A stretch of 64,000 nt of DNA from Methylophilaceae bacterium (lineage in GTDB: Bacteria > Pseudomonadota > Gammaproteobacteria > Burkholderiales > Methylophilaceae): NCBI GenBank assembly GCA_018398995.1, contig CP073759.1, positions 1,442,311 to 1,506,310 of the forward strand. The letters run 5' to 3'. Positions 1 through 11,048 of this stretch are shown here, one piece after another; the first letter of the stretch is position 1; each line of letters starts with the position of its first letter. Position numbers and translations under genes: made by a program. The notes beneath the pieces were generated by a model. It was not told the origin of the DNA and ran no database searches. It saw only the letters and a list, made by a program, of their open reading frames with translations.

Positions 1-983
1 AGGATGCGGTTCGCGATGGATTGATCGGACTGATTAATGCCAACACGTCGTTGCCTGTAACGGCGACGGCGGCAACGGGCGGTGCTGGTGTTGTGACGCT
101 GACGGCAGACTCTCCGGGCACAGCCTTTACGGCAACGGCAACGGATAGTAACCGTGCGGCGTTAGAGCAGGTTGATACGGTGACGATTAGTAACATTGAG
201 GAGGGTGATTCATTTACGATCACCGTCAACGGCACAGCCTTTACGTATACGGCTACGGCAGGTGATGCGAATGAGGATGCGGTTCGCGATGGATTGATCG
301 GACTGATTAATGCCAACACGTCGTTGCCTGTAACGGCGACGGCGGCAACGGGCGGTGCTGGTGTTGTGACGCTGACGGCAGACTCTCCGGGCACAGCCTT
401 TACGGCAACGGCAACGGATAGTAACCGTGCGGCGTTAGAGCAGGTTGATACGGTGACGATTAGTAACATTGAGGAGGGTGATTCATTTACGATCACCGTC
501 AACGGCACAGCCTTTACGTATACGGCTACTGCAGGTGATGCGAATGAGGATGCGGTTCGCGATGGATTGATCGGACTGATTAATGCCAACACGTCGTTGC
601 CTGTAACGGCGACGGCGGCAACGGGCGGTGCTGGTGTTGTGACGCTGACGGCAGACTCTCCGGGCACAGCCTTTACGGCAACGGCAACGGATAGTAACCG
701 TGCGGCGTTAGAGCAGGTTGATACGGTGACGATTAGTAACATTGAGGAGGGTGATTCATTTACGATCACCGTCAACGGCACAGCCTTTACGTATACGGCT
801 ACGGCAGGTGATGCGAATGAGGATGCGGTTCGCGATGGATTGATCGGACTGATTAATGCCAACACGTCGTTGCCTGTAACGGCGACGGCGGCAACGGGCG
901 GTGCTGGTGTTGTGACGCTGACGGCAGACTCTCCGGGCACAGCCTTTACGGCAACGGCAACGGATAGTAACCGTGCGGGTACG
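1..983 (+). repeat. Tandem 273-bp in-frame repeats, about 3.6 copies
   Basis: The same 273-bp unit recurs with its marker segment at 1, 274, 547 and 820, and copies are nearly identical at DNA level (one difference seen, T for G near 526). Third-position identity shows recent amplification or ongoing homogenisation. The array extends past the left edge, so total copy number is unknown and could be collapsed in assembly. Confidence 0.95.
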
Positions 984-2288
984 GAACAGATTGATCTGAT
1001 TTCAATTGCGGGAAATGTTGAGGCAGGAGACACATACACCGCAACGATCAATGGGGTGGCTTATACCTATACAAGCTCTGCTGGCCAGACGCTAACCCAA
1101 GTACGTAACGGTTTGATTGATGTGATTAATGATCCCGTTACTGGTTCGAGCGATGTAACTGCTTCGGCATCAGGTGGGGTTGGAGGTATTACGCTAACTG
1201 CTAAACAAGTTGGTATTGTGATTACTTTATCGGTGCAGGCGCAGAATGCGCAAGATATAGCTCAATTCGACACAATTACCCTGTCTGGTACCTATGAGAT
1301 CGGTGATGCGATCCAGGTAACGGTCAATGGAAATACTGTGACTTACACCGTAGTGCTGCAGGATCTGAGCGCAAATGGTGATGGCACAGGCGGCCCTGTG
1401 GCGGGTAATAGTACAACCGCGCTAAATAATATCCGCGCCAACCTAATTACAGAGATCAACAACTCAGGCACGGTCGCACCGATAGTGACTGCCGCTGCGG
1501 GTGTGACAGATCGGACAGTTACCTTAACAGCCACCGCCCCAGGAACGGCGTTTTTGTCGGAAGTTAACACCGGGAACGTTGGATCAAGTCAACAGCAAGT
1601 TCAGGTAACAATTCTCGAGGTCCCAGATGACTCGATATCGGTTTCGATTAATGGTACTGAATTTATTTATGATGTGCTTCCTGGAGATACAGTTGAACAG
1701 ATTCGAGATGCTTTAGTAAATGCAATCACACTTGGTTCTGAGCCTGTGTCAGCATCGAATGGCGTTACTGCCGACGTATTCATCATAACGGCAGATAGTT
1801 CAGGAACAACTTTTTCTATAAGTGCCAATGACTCACCGGCGCTTCTTAATCAGTATGATGTTGTAACTAATTTTCAACCATTTTTCGATACCTTATCTAT
1901 TGATACTTCTTCAGTGATTAAGTTGAATGGCAATTATGGACAAGACTCTGTTGTGGATGACGTCACAACTGCCGCAAGTTCAATCGGGATGATTACGGTG
2001 AGTGGAGGGGTGCTAAGTTTCTTTGGACTTGATGACAGCACTCAGCTTTTCATCGATAGCTCCGCGAAGCTTGAAAATGCTTTGCGATACCTAGCTAATG
2101 ATGGTGTTATAGCTGATAATGAGGCTGTTGTATTTAACTTTAATTTTGGAGCAGGTAATGATGCAGGGAGCTTTGTTTTTCAAGGTAATCCAGCAGGCGA
2201 TATAGGGTTGATGTTGCTTGATGTGGCTACATCCACTTTAATAATGGAAGACGAACAGATCATGCTCTCGCCATTTGCGCCAGTGTAA
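1..2288 (+). CDS. Giant repetitive surface protein/adhesin, C-terminal part (5' end outside window)
   Basis: The reading frame is open from the window edge (first full codon at base 3) to a TAA ending at 2288; the TTG at 21 is not a real start. The visible part holds one partial and three full near-identical 91-residue repeats (units 165-437, 438-710, 711-983), each with the pattern VTISN..EGDSFTITVNG..FTYTA. Three diverged repeats follow (about 984-1250, 1255-1600, 1600-1850). These look like beta-sandwich repeats of large secreted adhesins. The last ~150 residues are acidic and Cys-free, with an SFVFQGNPAGDIGLMLLDV segment resembling the C-termini of large type I-secreted proteins. Almost no Cys or Lys, rich in Thr, Ala and Gly. 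Inferred role: cell-surface attachment. A convergent glycosyltransferase gene lies 52 bp downstream. Exact family not recognised. Confidence 0.8.
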   Translation, partial: DAVRDGLIGLINANTSLPVTATAATGGAGVVTLTADSPGTAFTATATDSNRAALEQVDTVTISNIEEGDSFTITVNGTAFTYTATAGDANEDAVRDGLIGLINANTSLPVTATAATGGAGVVTLTADSPGTAFTATATDSNRAALEQVDTVTISNIEEGDSFTITVNGTAFTYTATAGDANEDAVRDGLIGLINANTSLPVTATAATGGAGVVTLTADSPGTAFTATATDSNRAALEQVDTVTISNIEEGDSFTITVNGTAFTYTATAGDANEDAVRDGLIGLINANTSLPVTATAATGGAGVVTLTADSPGTAFTATATDSNRAGTEQIDLISIAGNVEAGDTYTATINGVAYTYTSSAGQTLTQVRNGLIDVINDPVTGSSDVTASASGGVGGITLTAKQVGIVITLSVQAQNAQDIAQFDTITLSGTYEIGDAIQVTVNGNTVTYTVVLQDLSANGDGTGGPVAGNSTTALNNIRANLITEINNSGTVAPIVTAAAGVTDRTVTLTATAPGTAFLSEVNTGNVGSSQQQVQVTILEVPDDSISVSINGTEFIYDVLPGDTVEQIRDALVNAITLGSEPVSASNGVTADVFIITADSSGTTFSISANDSPALLNQYDVVTNFQPFFDTLSIDTSSVIKLNGNYGQDSVVDDVTTAASSIGMITVSGGVLSFFGLDDSTQLFIDSSAKLENALRYLANDGVIADNEAVVFNFNFGAGNDAGSFVFQGNPAGDIGLMLLDVATSTLIMEDEQIMLSPFAPV

Positions 2289-2293
2289 ATATT

Positions 2294-2325
2294 TTCTCTT
2301 GGGTTAGTTATTTAACCCAAGAGAA
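2294..2325. terminator. Hairpin between convergent adhesin and glycosyltransferase genes
   Basis: Perfect 13-bp inverted repeat: TTCTCTTGGGTTA at 2294-2306 pairs with 2313-2325 around a 6-base loop. It sits 6 bp after the adhesin stop and 15 bp from the glycosyltransferase stop. In the leftward transcript the stem is followed by an A-rich rather than T-rich stretch, so it may be a stabilising 3' hairpin rather than a strong intrinsic terminator. Confidence 0.7.
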
Positions 2326-2340
2326 TGCAAAAGATTACTT

Positions 2341-5300
2341 TCAAACCCAGATATCCTGTGCTGGTTTGCCTTGTAAGTAGAGTTGGTGGGCCTGCCAAAG
2401 ACCTTTTTCGAAGTTTCGGGTGTACCGATGGGTGTCGAACAACGGCTCTTTTAGGCGATTTTGTTCCAGCTTTGTTTTGATTGTCTGTAGTTTTTCCGGA
2501 TTAGTTGCTAGCTCGAGAATGAGTGCTTCGTACTCCTCTTCGGTAGTGGTGACCAACTCGGGAAGCCCGACGGCGTGTAGTAGGCTGGAGGCGACTCTGG
2601 CGGCAAACTGCTTTCCTTGCTTAGTAACAATCGGCAGCCCTGCCCATAAAGCATCACTAGCCGTAGTGTGAGCGTTGTAGTTAAACGTATCAATGAAAAG
2701 ATCCGCATGTTTTAGTCTAGCGAGATGTTCTTTTATATCGGGTATTTTCTCAGCAAATATAAGTCGGGATGGGCTGATGCTTCTTAATTCAGCTTCCTTA
2801 CGTAGGTTTGTTTCTGCACTTTCGTTCGATTTTGAAAGCCACAGAACACTGTTTGGTACTTTTTGAAGCAGGCGCATCCATATATCAAATTCGTGCGGAC
2901 TAATTTTGTAGCTGTTGTTAAAACAACAGAAGACGAAATGCGTTTCAGGAAGCCCAAAATCTAAGCGTTTAGTAGAAGTAGATCCAATAGCACGCTCATT
3001 ATCACTGGGTATATAGCTGTGTGGAAGATAAATAACCTTTTCGTGATAGTTCTTTCGCTGTTCTGTTGGAATGAGAATTGGATCGGCAATAATGTAATCC
3101 ATAAAATCAGCGCCCATTGAGCTAGGGTATCCCAGATAATTTATTTGAATTGGCGCAAGCCGGTACTGGAATATCTCGGATCGGTTTTTGCTTGTATATC
3201 CCATTAGATCAATCGCAATATCTAACTGATCTGCTCTGGCATGCTCTACAACTTCCATATCTGAGATTTTAGAAACATCAAAAAATTATCTGAAAACGCT
3301 TGAGCTTTTTGTTGCATTTCATCAACTTTACTGACGAAGCTATAAGAGAAAATTTCGACAGATTTTTTGTTGTGTACCCTTAAAAACCCTGCAAAACTTC
3401 CATCACTGCATGATTATTAAAGTCAGCGCTGAATAACCCAACTCTCAGATAATCTTTCTTCACTCTTGAAGACGGTTGAATAGGTAGGGGTTCCGCCTTA
3501 AGCTTTTCCTTCACCCAGTTCCTGGATCTTAGCAGCTGCCTCTCCATATCATCCTCAATCGACAGCATTAGAAAAGGTAATATTGGTGCATCTTTGTTCT
3601 GGTTGCTTCGGTACTGTTCCAGCAGTTCGCAGCAAGAGCTCCAATTGGATCTCTTCATTTCTAAGAAAAGAAGATAGCTTAGGGTAAAAGGATTATACGG
3701 TCGGATCTTAAAAGCTTGCTGGTAGAATGAAACTGCACTGTCAATGTTTCCGACTTGATGAAGAATGACCCCAATATTGAATAAAGAGTCATGATGATTC
3801 TCGTCAAGCTCTAGCGCCTTTTTATAAGTTAATAATGCGTTGAAGTCGCGACCTGCTAAGGAAAAAAGACGCCCTAGGTTGAAATACGCATCAATATAAT
3901 TGGGTTTAAGATCTATGGCTTTTTCATAAAGGCTCTGAGCTTCTTCAAAACTTCTCTTGTCGGTAAGAATAATACCGAGATTATTGTATGCTTCCGGGAG
4001 TTCTGGGTTTAGTTCAATAGATTTTTGAAATGCTTTTTCCGCTTCATCTAAGTTACCGATAGCTTGATTCCCTGCACCAAAAATATTCCAGAGTAGCGGC
4101 GAGTCTTGAAAGTCCTTAAGCAGGTTTCTCGATTCTAGAATAACCTGCTCATAGCGTCTGTTTCCGAATAGCGTAATGAGATCATCCAATATCTCTTTAG
4201 GTGGATTGCGCTCCGCTTTTGTTGCCGTGCTCGAATGGGTAATTTGTATTTTCTTCTGCGTATTATTTGAACCCACTTCAGAGGCTTGAAAAACTTCAGA
4301 AATACTAGAGTCTTCAACCCAGATATCCTGTGCTGGTTTGCCTTGTAAGTAGAGTTGGTGGGCCTGCCAAAGACCTTTTTCGAAGTTTCGGGTGTACCGA
4401 TGGGTGTCGAACAACGGCTCTTTTAGGCGATTTTGTTCCAGCTTTGTTTTGATTGTCTGTAGTTTTTCCGGATTAGTTGCTAGCTCGAGAATGAGTGCTT
4501 CGTACTCCTCTTCGGTAGTGGTGACCAACTCGGGAAGCCCGACGGCGTGTAGTAGGCTGGAGGCGACTCTGGCGGCAAACTGCTTTCCTTGCTTAGTAAC
4601 AATCGGCAGCCCTGCCCATAAAGCATCACTAGCCGTAGTGTGAGCGTTGTAGTTAAACGTATCAATGAAAAGATCCGCATGTTTTAGTCTAGCGAGATGT
4701 TCTTTTATATCGGGTATTTTCTCAGCAAATATAAGTCGGGATGGGCTGATGCTTCTTAATTCAGCTTCCTTACGTAGGTTTGTTTCTGCACTTTCGTTCG
4801 ATTTTGAAAGCCACAGAACACTGTTTGGTACTTTTTGAAGCAGGCGCATCCATATATCAAATTCGTGCGGACTAATTTTGTAGCTGTTGTTAAAACAACA
4901 GAAGACGAAATGCGTTTCAGGAAGCCCAAAATCTAAGCGTTTAGTAGAAGTAGATCCAATAGCACGCTCATTATCACTGGGTATATAGCTGTGTGGAAGA
5001 TAAATAACCTTTTCGTGATAGTTCTTTCGCTGTTCTGTTGGAATGAGAATTGGATCGGCAATAATGTAATCCATAAAATCAGCGCCCATTGAGCTAGGGT
5101 ATCCCAGATAATTTATTTGAATTGGCGCAAGCCGGTACTGGAATATCTCGGATCGGTTTTTGCTTGTATATCCCATTAGATCAATCGCAATATCTAACTG
5201 ATCTGCTCTGGCATGCTCTACAACTTCCATATCTGAGATTTTAGAAACATCAAAAAAATTATCTGAAAACGCTTGAGCTTTTTGTTGCATTTCATCAACT

Positions 5301-8300
5301 TTACTGACGAAGCTATAAGAGAAAATTTCGACAGATTTTTTGTTGTGTACCCTTAAAAAACCCTGCAAAACTTCCATCACTGCATGATTATTAAAGTCAG
5401 CGCTGAATAACCCAACTCTCAGATAATCTTTCTTCACTCTTGAAGACGGTTGAATAGGTAGGGGTTCCGCCTTAAGCTTTTCCTTCACCCAGTTCCTGGA
5501 TCTTAGCAGCTGCCTCTCCATATCATCCTCAACCGACAGCATTAGAAAAGGTGATATTGCACTCGTCTTTATGCCCAGGAACCTTTCCTCGACAGAGAAT
5601 TGCTGTAGTGTTGACCAATCACAAGTCTGCCCACAAACATGGAGGAGCATTGCTTTCGCAGGAGAAAAAGTGGGGTTACAGCTAACTGATCGACTATAGT
5701 GCTTAATAGCCTTTGATAGGTTTCCCGTGTCTTTATATATATTTGCTAGATTGCTATACGTTTTGTAATTGTCTGGATAGAGTTCAATCTCTTTCTCATA
5801 GGCTTGTATTGCCTCAGACGATCTACCAAGTTCCTCTAGGGAATTACCAAGACTAAGATACACATCTACTTTTTCCCATCCAATGTCAATTAATTTTTTA
5901 TATACAGCTCGCGCCTTCTCAAAGCCACGATTATCGTAGTATAAATGCCCAATTTTCTCAAGTGCTTCAGCGCAATTAGGATCAATTTTGAGAGCATTTT
6001 CGTAAGAGCTCATCGATTCGACATATCTGCCCAAAGTACGAAAAACATTACCTATATTGATATACTGAACAACAGAGTCTGGCTTGAGCTCAATAGCTTT
6101 TTCGTAGGTTTTGATTGCCTTTTCGTATTTGCCTTGATCAAAGTAGGCATTTCCTAAGTTGTTGTAGGAATCATAGTCGTTCGGTTTTTTACGGATGGCC
6201 TGTTTGAAAGCTTCTTCCGCTTCCGGATATTGGTGCTTTGTTTTAAGAATAATGCCGAGATTATTGTATGCTTCCGGGAGTTCTGGGTTTAGTTCAATAG
6301 ATTTTTGAAATGCTTTTTCCGCTTCATCTAAGTTACCGATAGCTTGATTCCCTGCACCAAAAATATTCCAGAGTAGCGGCGAGTCTTGAAAGTCCTTAAG
6401 CAGGTTTCTCGATTCTAGAATAACCTGCTCATAGCGTCTGTTTCCGAATAGCGTAATGAGATCATCCAATATCTCTTTAGGTGGATTGCGCTCCGCTTTT
6501 GTTGCCGTGCTCGAATGGGTAATTTGTATTTTCTTCTGCGTATTATTTGAACCCACTTCAGAGGCTTGAAAAACTTCAGAAATACTAGAGTCTTCAACCC
6601 AGATATCCTGTGCTGGTTTGCCTTGTAAGTAGAGTTGGTGGGCCTGCCAAAGACCTTTTTCGAAGTTTCGGGTGTACTGATGGGTGTCGAACAACGGCTC
6701 TTTTAGGCGATTTTGTTCCAGCTTTGTTTTGATTGTCTGTAGTTTTTCCGGATTAGTTGCTAGCTCGAGAATGAGTGCTTCGTACTCCTCTTCGGTAGTG
6801 GTGACCAACTCGGGAAGCCCGACGGCGTGTAGTAGGCTGGAGGCGACTCTGGCGGCAAACTGCTTTCCTTGCTTAGTAACAATCGGCAGCCCTGCCCATA
6901 AAGCATCACTAGCCGTAGTGTGAGCGTTGTAGTTAAACGTGTCTAGGAATAGGTCGGCGTATTTGTGTCTTGCTAGATGTTCGTCGTGTGGCACTCTTTC
7001 GGCAAAGATGATTCTAGCCGGATTAACGCCGTGATTTTTAGCTTCATTTCGTAAATTACTTTCCGCCCACTTGTTAGACTTTAATAGCCATAAGACACCG
7101 TTAGGTATTTTTCGCAAAATGCGCATCCATATATCAAATTCTGATGGGCTAATTTTGTAGTTATTGTTAAAGCAGCAAAAAATGAAACTATTTTCAGGAA
7201 GACATAAAGTTTCACGACTTGGGAGAAGCTGTGCAATAGCCCTTGTATTATCATTAGGCTGGTAGGTGTGTGGTAAGTAAATAACTTTTTCAGTGTAAAA
7301 TTTCCGTTGTTCAGCAGGAATTACAATTGGATCGGCAATAATGTAGTCGATAAATTCAGCGCCCATTGTACCAGGGTAGCCTAGATAGTTGATCTGAATT
7401 GGCGCAAGTCGATATTGAAATATCTCTGTTCTTGTAAATTGTGTATAGCCTTTTAGGTCAATTGCAATTGATAATTCAAGCTCAGATGCAATCCTTGCAA
7501 TACCGATGTCTGATGTAGTTGAACAATCAAAAAATTTTGTCACAATTCTTTGAAGCTCTTCACGAACTGTAAGATTTTTAAATTGCCCATAGCTGAAAAG
7601 GTAGAGCTCGATACTTAAACTTGAGTAAGATCTAAATAATCCAGAAATTAAATATAAAGTTGCATGATCGTGAATATCAGCGCTAAATATTCCTACTCTT
7701 AGTTTATTATTTGCAGAGAGTGTTAAATTGAGTGTATTGTATTTTTTATTGTATCTCCTTTTAGCCCAAAGCTCTGATCTAATGCGCTGATTGTTTGGAT
7801 TATCCTCGAGGGCTAGCGCTGAAAATGGTGAAGCCGCTTTTTCGATATTATTTGAAATTTTTAAATCAACTCTATTATTGACAGCTTTGCTCCACTTACA
7901 GATGTATCTTTTAAAAAAATATAGTTGAATTTTTGCATATTCAAAATCTTTGTTTATTTTTAGTGCCTTAGAAAAACACTCGATTGCAAGCTGAAAGTCC
8001 CCCTTTTTCTGTAGAAAGTCACCCTTCTTGCAAACTGCATTTTCATTCAAAAGATCAAGTGAAATGGCTTTTTCATAACATTTTATTGCATCAGAGTCTT
8101 GTCCTGATTTGCTGTAAACTCCGGCTAAATTTACATATGACTGGGAGTTATTAGGCTCATTTTGAAGTAACTGCTTATATATTTCGATTGATTTTTTTAT
8201 GTAACCTAGATCCGAAAATAAAATTGCTAAATTAATTAGTGAGCTATTATGTTTTGGCTCAAGTTTTAATGCCTTTTTATAAGCTTTTATGGCACCAAAA

Positions 8301-8740
8301 AACTTTCCAGTGTCGTGCAAAAGATTCCCAAGATTAAATATTGCATCAACATAAGATGGTTTAATTTTTATCGCTCGTTTATATGCATCAAGGGCATTTA
8401 AGAAGTCCCCTAGTTTTTGCTTACATAAACCAATATTATTATGTATTTCTGGTATATCTGGCGCTAGCCTAAGTGCTTGCTGAAACACTTCTTGTGCCTC
8501 ATTTACTTTATTAGATGATAAAAGTGCTGCTCCGTAGATATTCAAAAGCCCTAATGATTTTGGATGGTTTTTTACTAGATCGGCTGCTTTATCAGTAACC
8601 TCTCGAAATTTTAGTAGACGATATAAATTTACCAGATCAATTAAAGCCTCCTCAATTGAAGTATGCACTGATAGTGAACGTTTTGATTTTTCGGAAACTT
8701 TTTGTTTGGATATGGATTGTAGACTTTTCTTTCTCATCAT
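2341..8740 (-). pseudogene. Triple TPR-GT41 (OGT/SPINDLY-like) glycosyltransferase, frameshifted in third module
   Basis: About 2,130 residues if read through. There are three consecutive modules, each a TPR array followed by a GT41 O-GlcNAc-transferase-type catalytic region: TPRs about 25-290, 750-1010 and 1505-1680; catalytic regions about 346-714, 1106-1474 and 1763-2132. GT41 hallmarks recur in each: (V)G(L/I)FSAD...H, LAPIQINYLGYP, FCCFNN.YKIS and NYNAHTTASDALWAGLP. Relative to the near-identical module 2, module 3 lacks one T (coding strand) near 3380, giving an immediate TAA, and another near 3284; past these the frame is open to a TGA at 2341. As read, the product stops at 3380 with modules 1 and 2 complete. 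ATG 8740 is preferred over the upstream TTG 8767. Known family role: cytosolic transfer of sugars to Ser/Thr or Asn. The convergent adhesin is the obvious candidate substrate (inference). Confidence 0.85.
2345..6940 (-). repeat. Mosaic internal duplications of the glycosyltransferase gene
   Basis: Bases 2345 to ~3570 match 4317 to ~5544 almost perfectly (module 3 and module 2 catalytic regions). Bases ~3975-4661 match ~6255-6940 almost perfectly (TPR start, linker and last part of the catalytic region, in modules 2/3 and 1/2). Identity stops abruptly at both ends of each block and includes synonymous sites. That indicates recent unequal crossing-over or gene conversion. Confidence 0.9.
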
Positions 8741-8797
8741 GTATTCAAACTTAAATATTATAACCAAGATTCATAATCTTGATTGATATTAAAAAAT

Positions 8798-8975
8798 TGT
8801 AATCCCCCAACTATTATTCTCAACTAAAACTAGGGCTTAAACTAGGCTCAATTAAGCGTCTTGGAGGTGCGCCGCCAATATCTGGTGAGGTTGCTAATTA
8901 TTTTAAGTCCAAAGCCGTTTGGTGGCTAGTTCTTGAGTGGACCTAGTCAATTAAATGAATAGGCATCCCCTCGAT
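8798..8975. other. Intergenic, possible IS end and unrecognised coding-like stretch
   Basis: The region upstream of the glycosyltransferase gene is AT-rich. At 8799 it has GTAATCCCCCA, whose inverted counterpart occurs at ~11043-11055, at the other side of the IS cluster. A short open frame of about 36 codons ends with the TAG at 8944; it has no start codon and I recognise nothing in it. Confidence 0.35.
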
Positions 8976-9405
8976 TTAATTATAATACTCTGCCTCATAA
9001 TCGACCGGGCTAAGCCAGCCGTTTGTTGAGTTTCTGCGTACACGACTATAATAACACTCAATATACTCAAATATATGCTGTTGCGCCTCTTGCTTGGTTA
9101 AAAAACGTACACCATAAAATGGCTTGCTTCTTCAATGTTGCAAATAAGCTTTCCGCCACGGCGTTATCCCAACAATTAACGCGACGACTCATGATTTGTG
9201 TGAGTTTGTATTGCGTGATAAGTGCGCGGTAATCTTTCGACGCATATTGCGACCCTTGATCGGAATGCACCATCACACCTTCTGGTTTGCCGCGTGTGAT
9301 TATTGCATTATGCAAAGCATCGCATACTACTTTGCGGTCAATGCGCGTACTCATCTGCCAGCCAACCGCCTGACGGCTGTACAGATCCAGAAGTACCACT
9401 TGTAA
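8976..9405 (-). pseudogene. IS3-family transposase OrfB, C-terminal fragment
   Basis: The frame read leftward from ~9405 gives the second half of an IS3-type DDE integrase: VLLDLYSRQAVGWQMS, HSDQGSQYAS (second Asp) and NCWDNAVAESLFATLKK (Glu). A frameshift near 9115 moves the reading into the next frame, where the usual ending FLTKQEAQQHIFEYIE...GWLSPVDYE runs to a TAA at 8976-8978. The N-terminal half is missing here; a fragment that fits it lies at 12520-12796. Dead remnant. Confidence 0.85.
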
Positions 9406-9580
9406 TGGTCTACTGAATTCTGGGAAGTCCAGTGTTATTAGGGACAGGTCGATGTGGTTCAGGTTTTTGTATTTAAATATTTCACATTAAAAATATAGTA
9501 AAAATAATAAAATTATTGTAATATTTTACAACTAAAATCAATATGTTAACTAGATTAATTGTTTGACTGGATGATTCATT

Positions 9581-9886
9581 ATGAAAATACAAGTTGGTTC
9601 ACCATGGAAATTGAAGAAAGTTTGCCTATCCACTTGTTTTTTTATAGTTGTCAATAGAGTCACAGGTAGAGTGTATCAATATCAGGTTCCCAATATGGAA
9701 GCTGTAGAATTGTCTGAAAACTCTATTTACGTACACACAAGTACTAATAAGTTGCTGTTGATTGACTTGGTTACAACTAATAGAAGGTTTATTGATCAAG
9801 AGCTATTTAAACGAAGTTTTAAAGTCACAGAACTAGAAAATTTCTTGAGCCTTGATAGGATCCCCCCGCATAAAAGTAGCATTTAG
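9581..9886 (+). CDS. Hypothetical protein, 101 aa, inside the IS cluster
   Basis: ATG at 9581 with no clear ribosome binding site. Composition is low in GC, like the bases around it. The middle (YQYQVPNMEAVELSENSIYV) alternates like beta strands and is followed by a Lys/Arg-rich tail. No signal peptide or known motif. It sits between a broken IS3 element and an intact one, so it may be a fragment of a longer gene cut by insertion. Not recognised; real expression is uncertain. Confidence 0.35.
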   Translation: MKIQVGSPWKLKKVCLSTCFFIVVNRVTGRVYQYQVPNMEAVELSENSIYVHTSTNKLLLIDLVTTNRRFIDQELFKRSFKVTELENFLSLDRIPPHKSSI

Positions 9887-9925
9887 AAGTAGAATTTTCT
9901 TAATTAGATTTAAAGGAATTTTTAC

Positions 9926-10195
9926 ATGAAGCTATCAAGATTTACCGAGAGTCAGATCATCAACATATTGAAACAGGCATAATCCGGTTCGCCAGTACCT
10001 GATTTGTGCCGTGAGCATGGAATGAGCTCCGCCACATTTTATAAATGGCGTGCTAAATACGGTGGCATGGATGCGTCCATGGTGTCTCGCATGAAAGAGC
10101 TCGAAGATGAGAATCGACGCCTTAAAAAAATGTATGCCGAAGTTCAGCTTCAAGCAGACGTACTCAAAGAGTTGATGCAAAAAAAGTGGTGAAGC
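9926..10195 (+). pseudogene. IS3-family OrfA (helix-turn-helix), nonsense mutation at codon 19
   Basis: ATG 9926 starts MKLSRFTESQIINILKQA and meets TAA at 9980-9982, where the family normally has a codon such as Glu. The same frame then continues with the typical CREHGMSSATFYKWRAKYGG helix-turn-helix and a leucine-zipper-like coiled coil ([20 protein letters not shown]) to TGA. An A-AAA-AAG slippery heptamer at 10180-10186 lies exactly where the -1 shift into OrfB is expected. Confidence 0.85.
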
Positions 10196-11013
10196 CATCT
10201 CAGCGTCGAGAGATGGCACGCTGGGTGGTTGAGCATAAAAGTCTGAGTATTCGATTGGCCTGCAATACCTTTGCCCTAAGTGAAGGCTGCTACCGCTATA
10301 GCGCTATGCTATCCACAGAGAATGATGACATTGCAGATTGGTTACTACGATTGACGCAGCACCAGCGTAACTGGGGCTTTGGTTTATGTTTTCTATACTT
10401 GCGCAATGTGAAAGGCTTTGGCTGGAATCATAAGCGTGTATATCGCATCTATCGTCTTTTAGAGCTTAATCTGCGTATTAAGCCGCGTAAGCGGCTAGTT
10501 AGAGAGAAGCCCTTGGCACTGACTGTACCTGGGCGCATCAATGAGGTGTGGTCAATGGATTTTATGCATGATCAGCTATCGGATGGGCGTAGTATTCGGC
10601 TATTTAACGTAATTGATGATTTCAACCGCGAGGGGCTTAACATTGAAGTTGATTTTTCATTACCCTCAGCGCGTGTGGTGCGCTCGCTAGATCAGATTAT
10701 TGAATGGCGTGGCAGACCAAATATCATCCGTTGTGATAATGGCCCTGAGTATATCAGTGCAACGCTAACAGAATGGGCGGCAAGGCGAGGGATTAGGATT
10801 GATTATATTCAGCCAGGTAGCCCACAGCAAAATGCCTATATAGAACGTTACAATCGTACAGTCCGTTATGATTGGTTGGCACATATGTTGTTTGATACGA
10901 TTAAAGAAGTGCAGGCGTTTGCTACACATTGGCTTTGGACATACAATCATGAAAGGCCAAACATGGGCATCGGTGGCATGACTCCAATGCAGAAATTACA
11001 ACGTGTTGCCTAA
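10186..11013 (+). CDS. IS3-family OrfB transposase (DDE integrase), 275 aa
   Basis: Complete rve-type integrase with the DDE residues visible in [16 protein letters not shown] and [12 protein letters not shown], and the usual HTH_21 region at the start ([18 protein letters not shown]). GTG at 10186 is only nominal; in this family OrfB is made as an OrfAB fusion through -1 frameshifting at the A-AAA-AAG heptamer just upstream. With OrfA interrupted by a stop codon, functional fusion production from this copy is doubtful. Confidence 0.9.
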   Translation: MVKPSQRREMARWVVEHKSLSIRLACNTFALSEGCYRYSAMLSTENDDIADWLLRLTQHQRNWGFGLCFLYLRNVKGFGWNHKRVYRIYRLLELNLRIKPRKRLVREKPLALTVPGRINEVWSMDFMHDQLSDGRSIRLFNVIDDFNREGLNIEVDFSLPSARVVRSLDQIIEWRGRPNIIRCDNGPEYISATLTEWAARRGIRIDYIQPGSPQQNAYIERYNRTVRYDWLAHMLFDTIKEVQAFATHWLWTYNHERPNMGIGGMTPMQKLQRVA

Positions 11014-11048
11014 GCTCTACTTTTATTCGTTACTTTTTGCTGGGGGGA

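Larger units (their letters stand above)
9886..11035 (+). mobile_element. IS3-family (IS407-like) insertion sequence A
   Basis: Holds orfA and orfB in the usual overlapping arrangement. Ends are approximate: AGAAGTAGAATTTTC near 9886 loosely mirrors CTCTACTTTTATTCG near 11020. No target duplication could be established. OrfA has an in-frame stop, so the element is probably immobile on its own. Confidence 0.6.

Noticed and set aside
4392-6923. Plus-strand open frames of 79-83 aa repeated three times
   Set aside because: Shadows of the duplicated glycosyltransferase modules on the opposite strand.
8823-8946. 36-codon open frame upstream of the glycosyltransferase gene
   Set aside because: No start codon, no ribosome binding site and no recognisable similarity.
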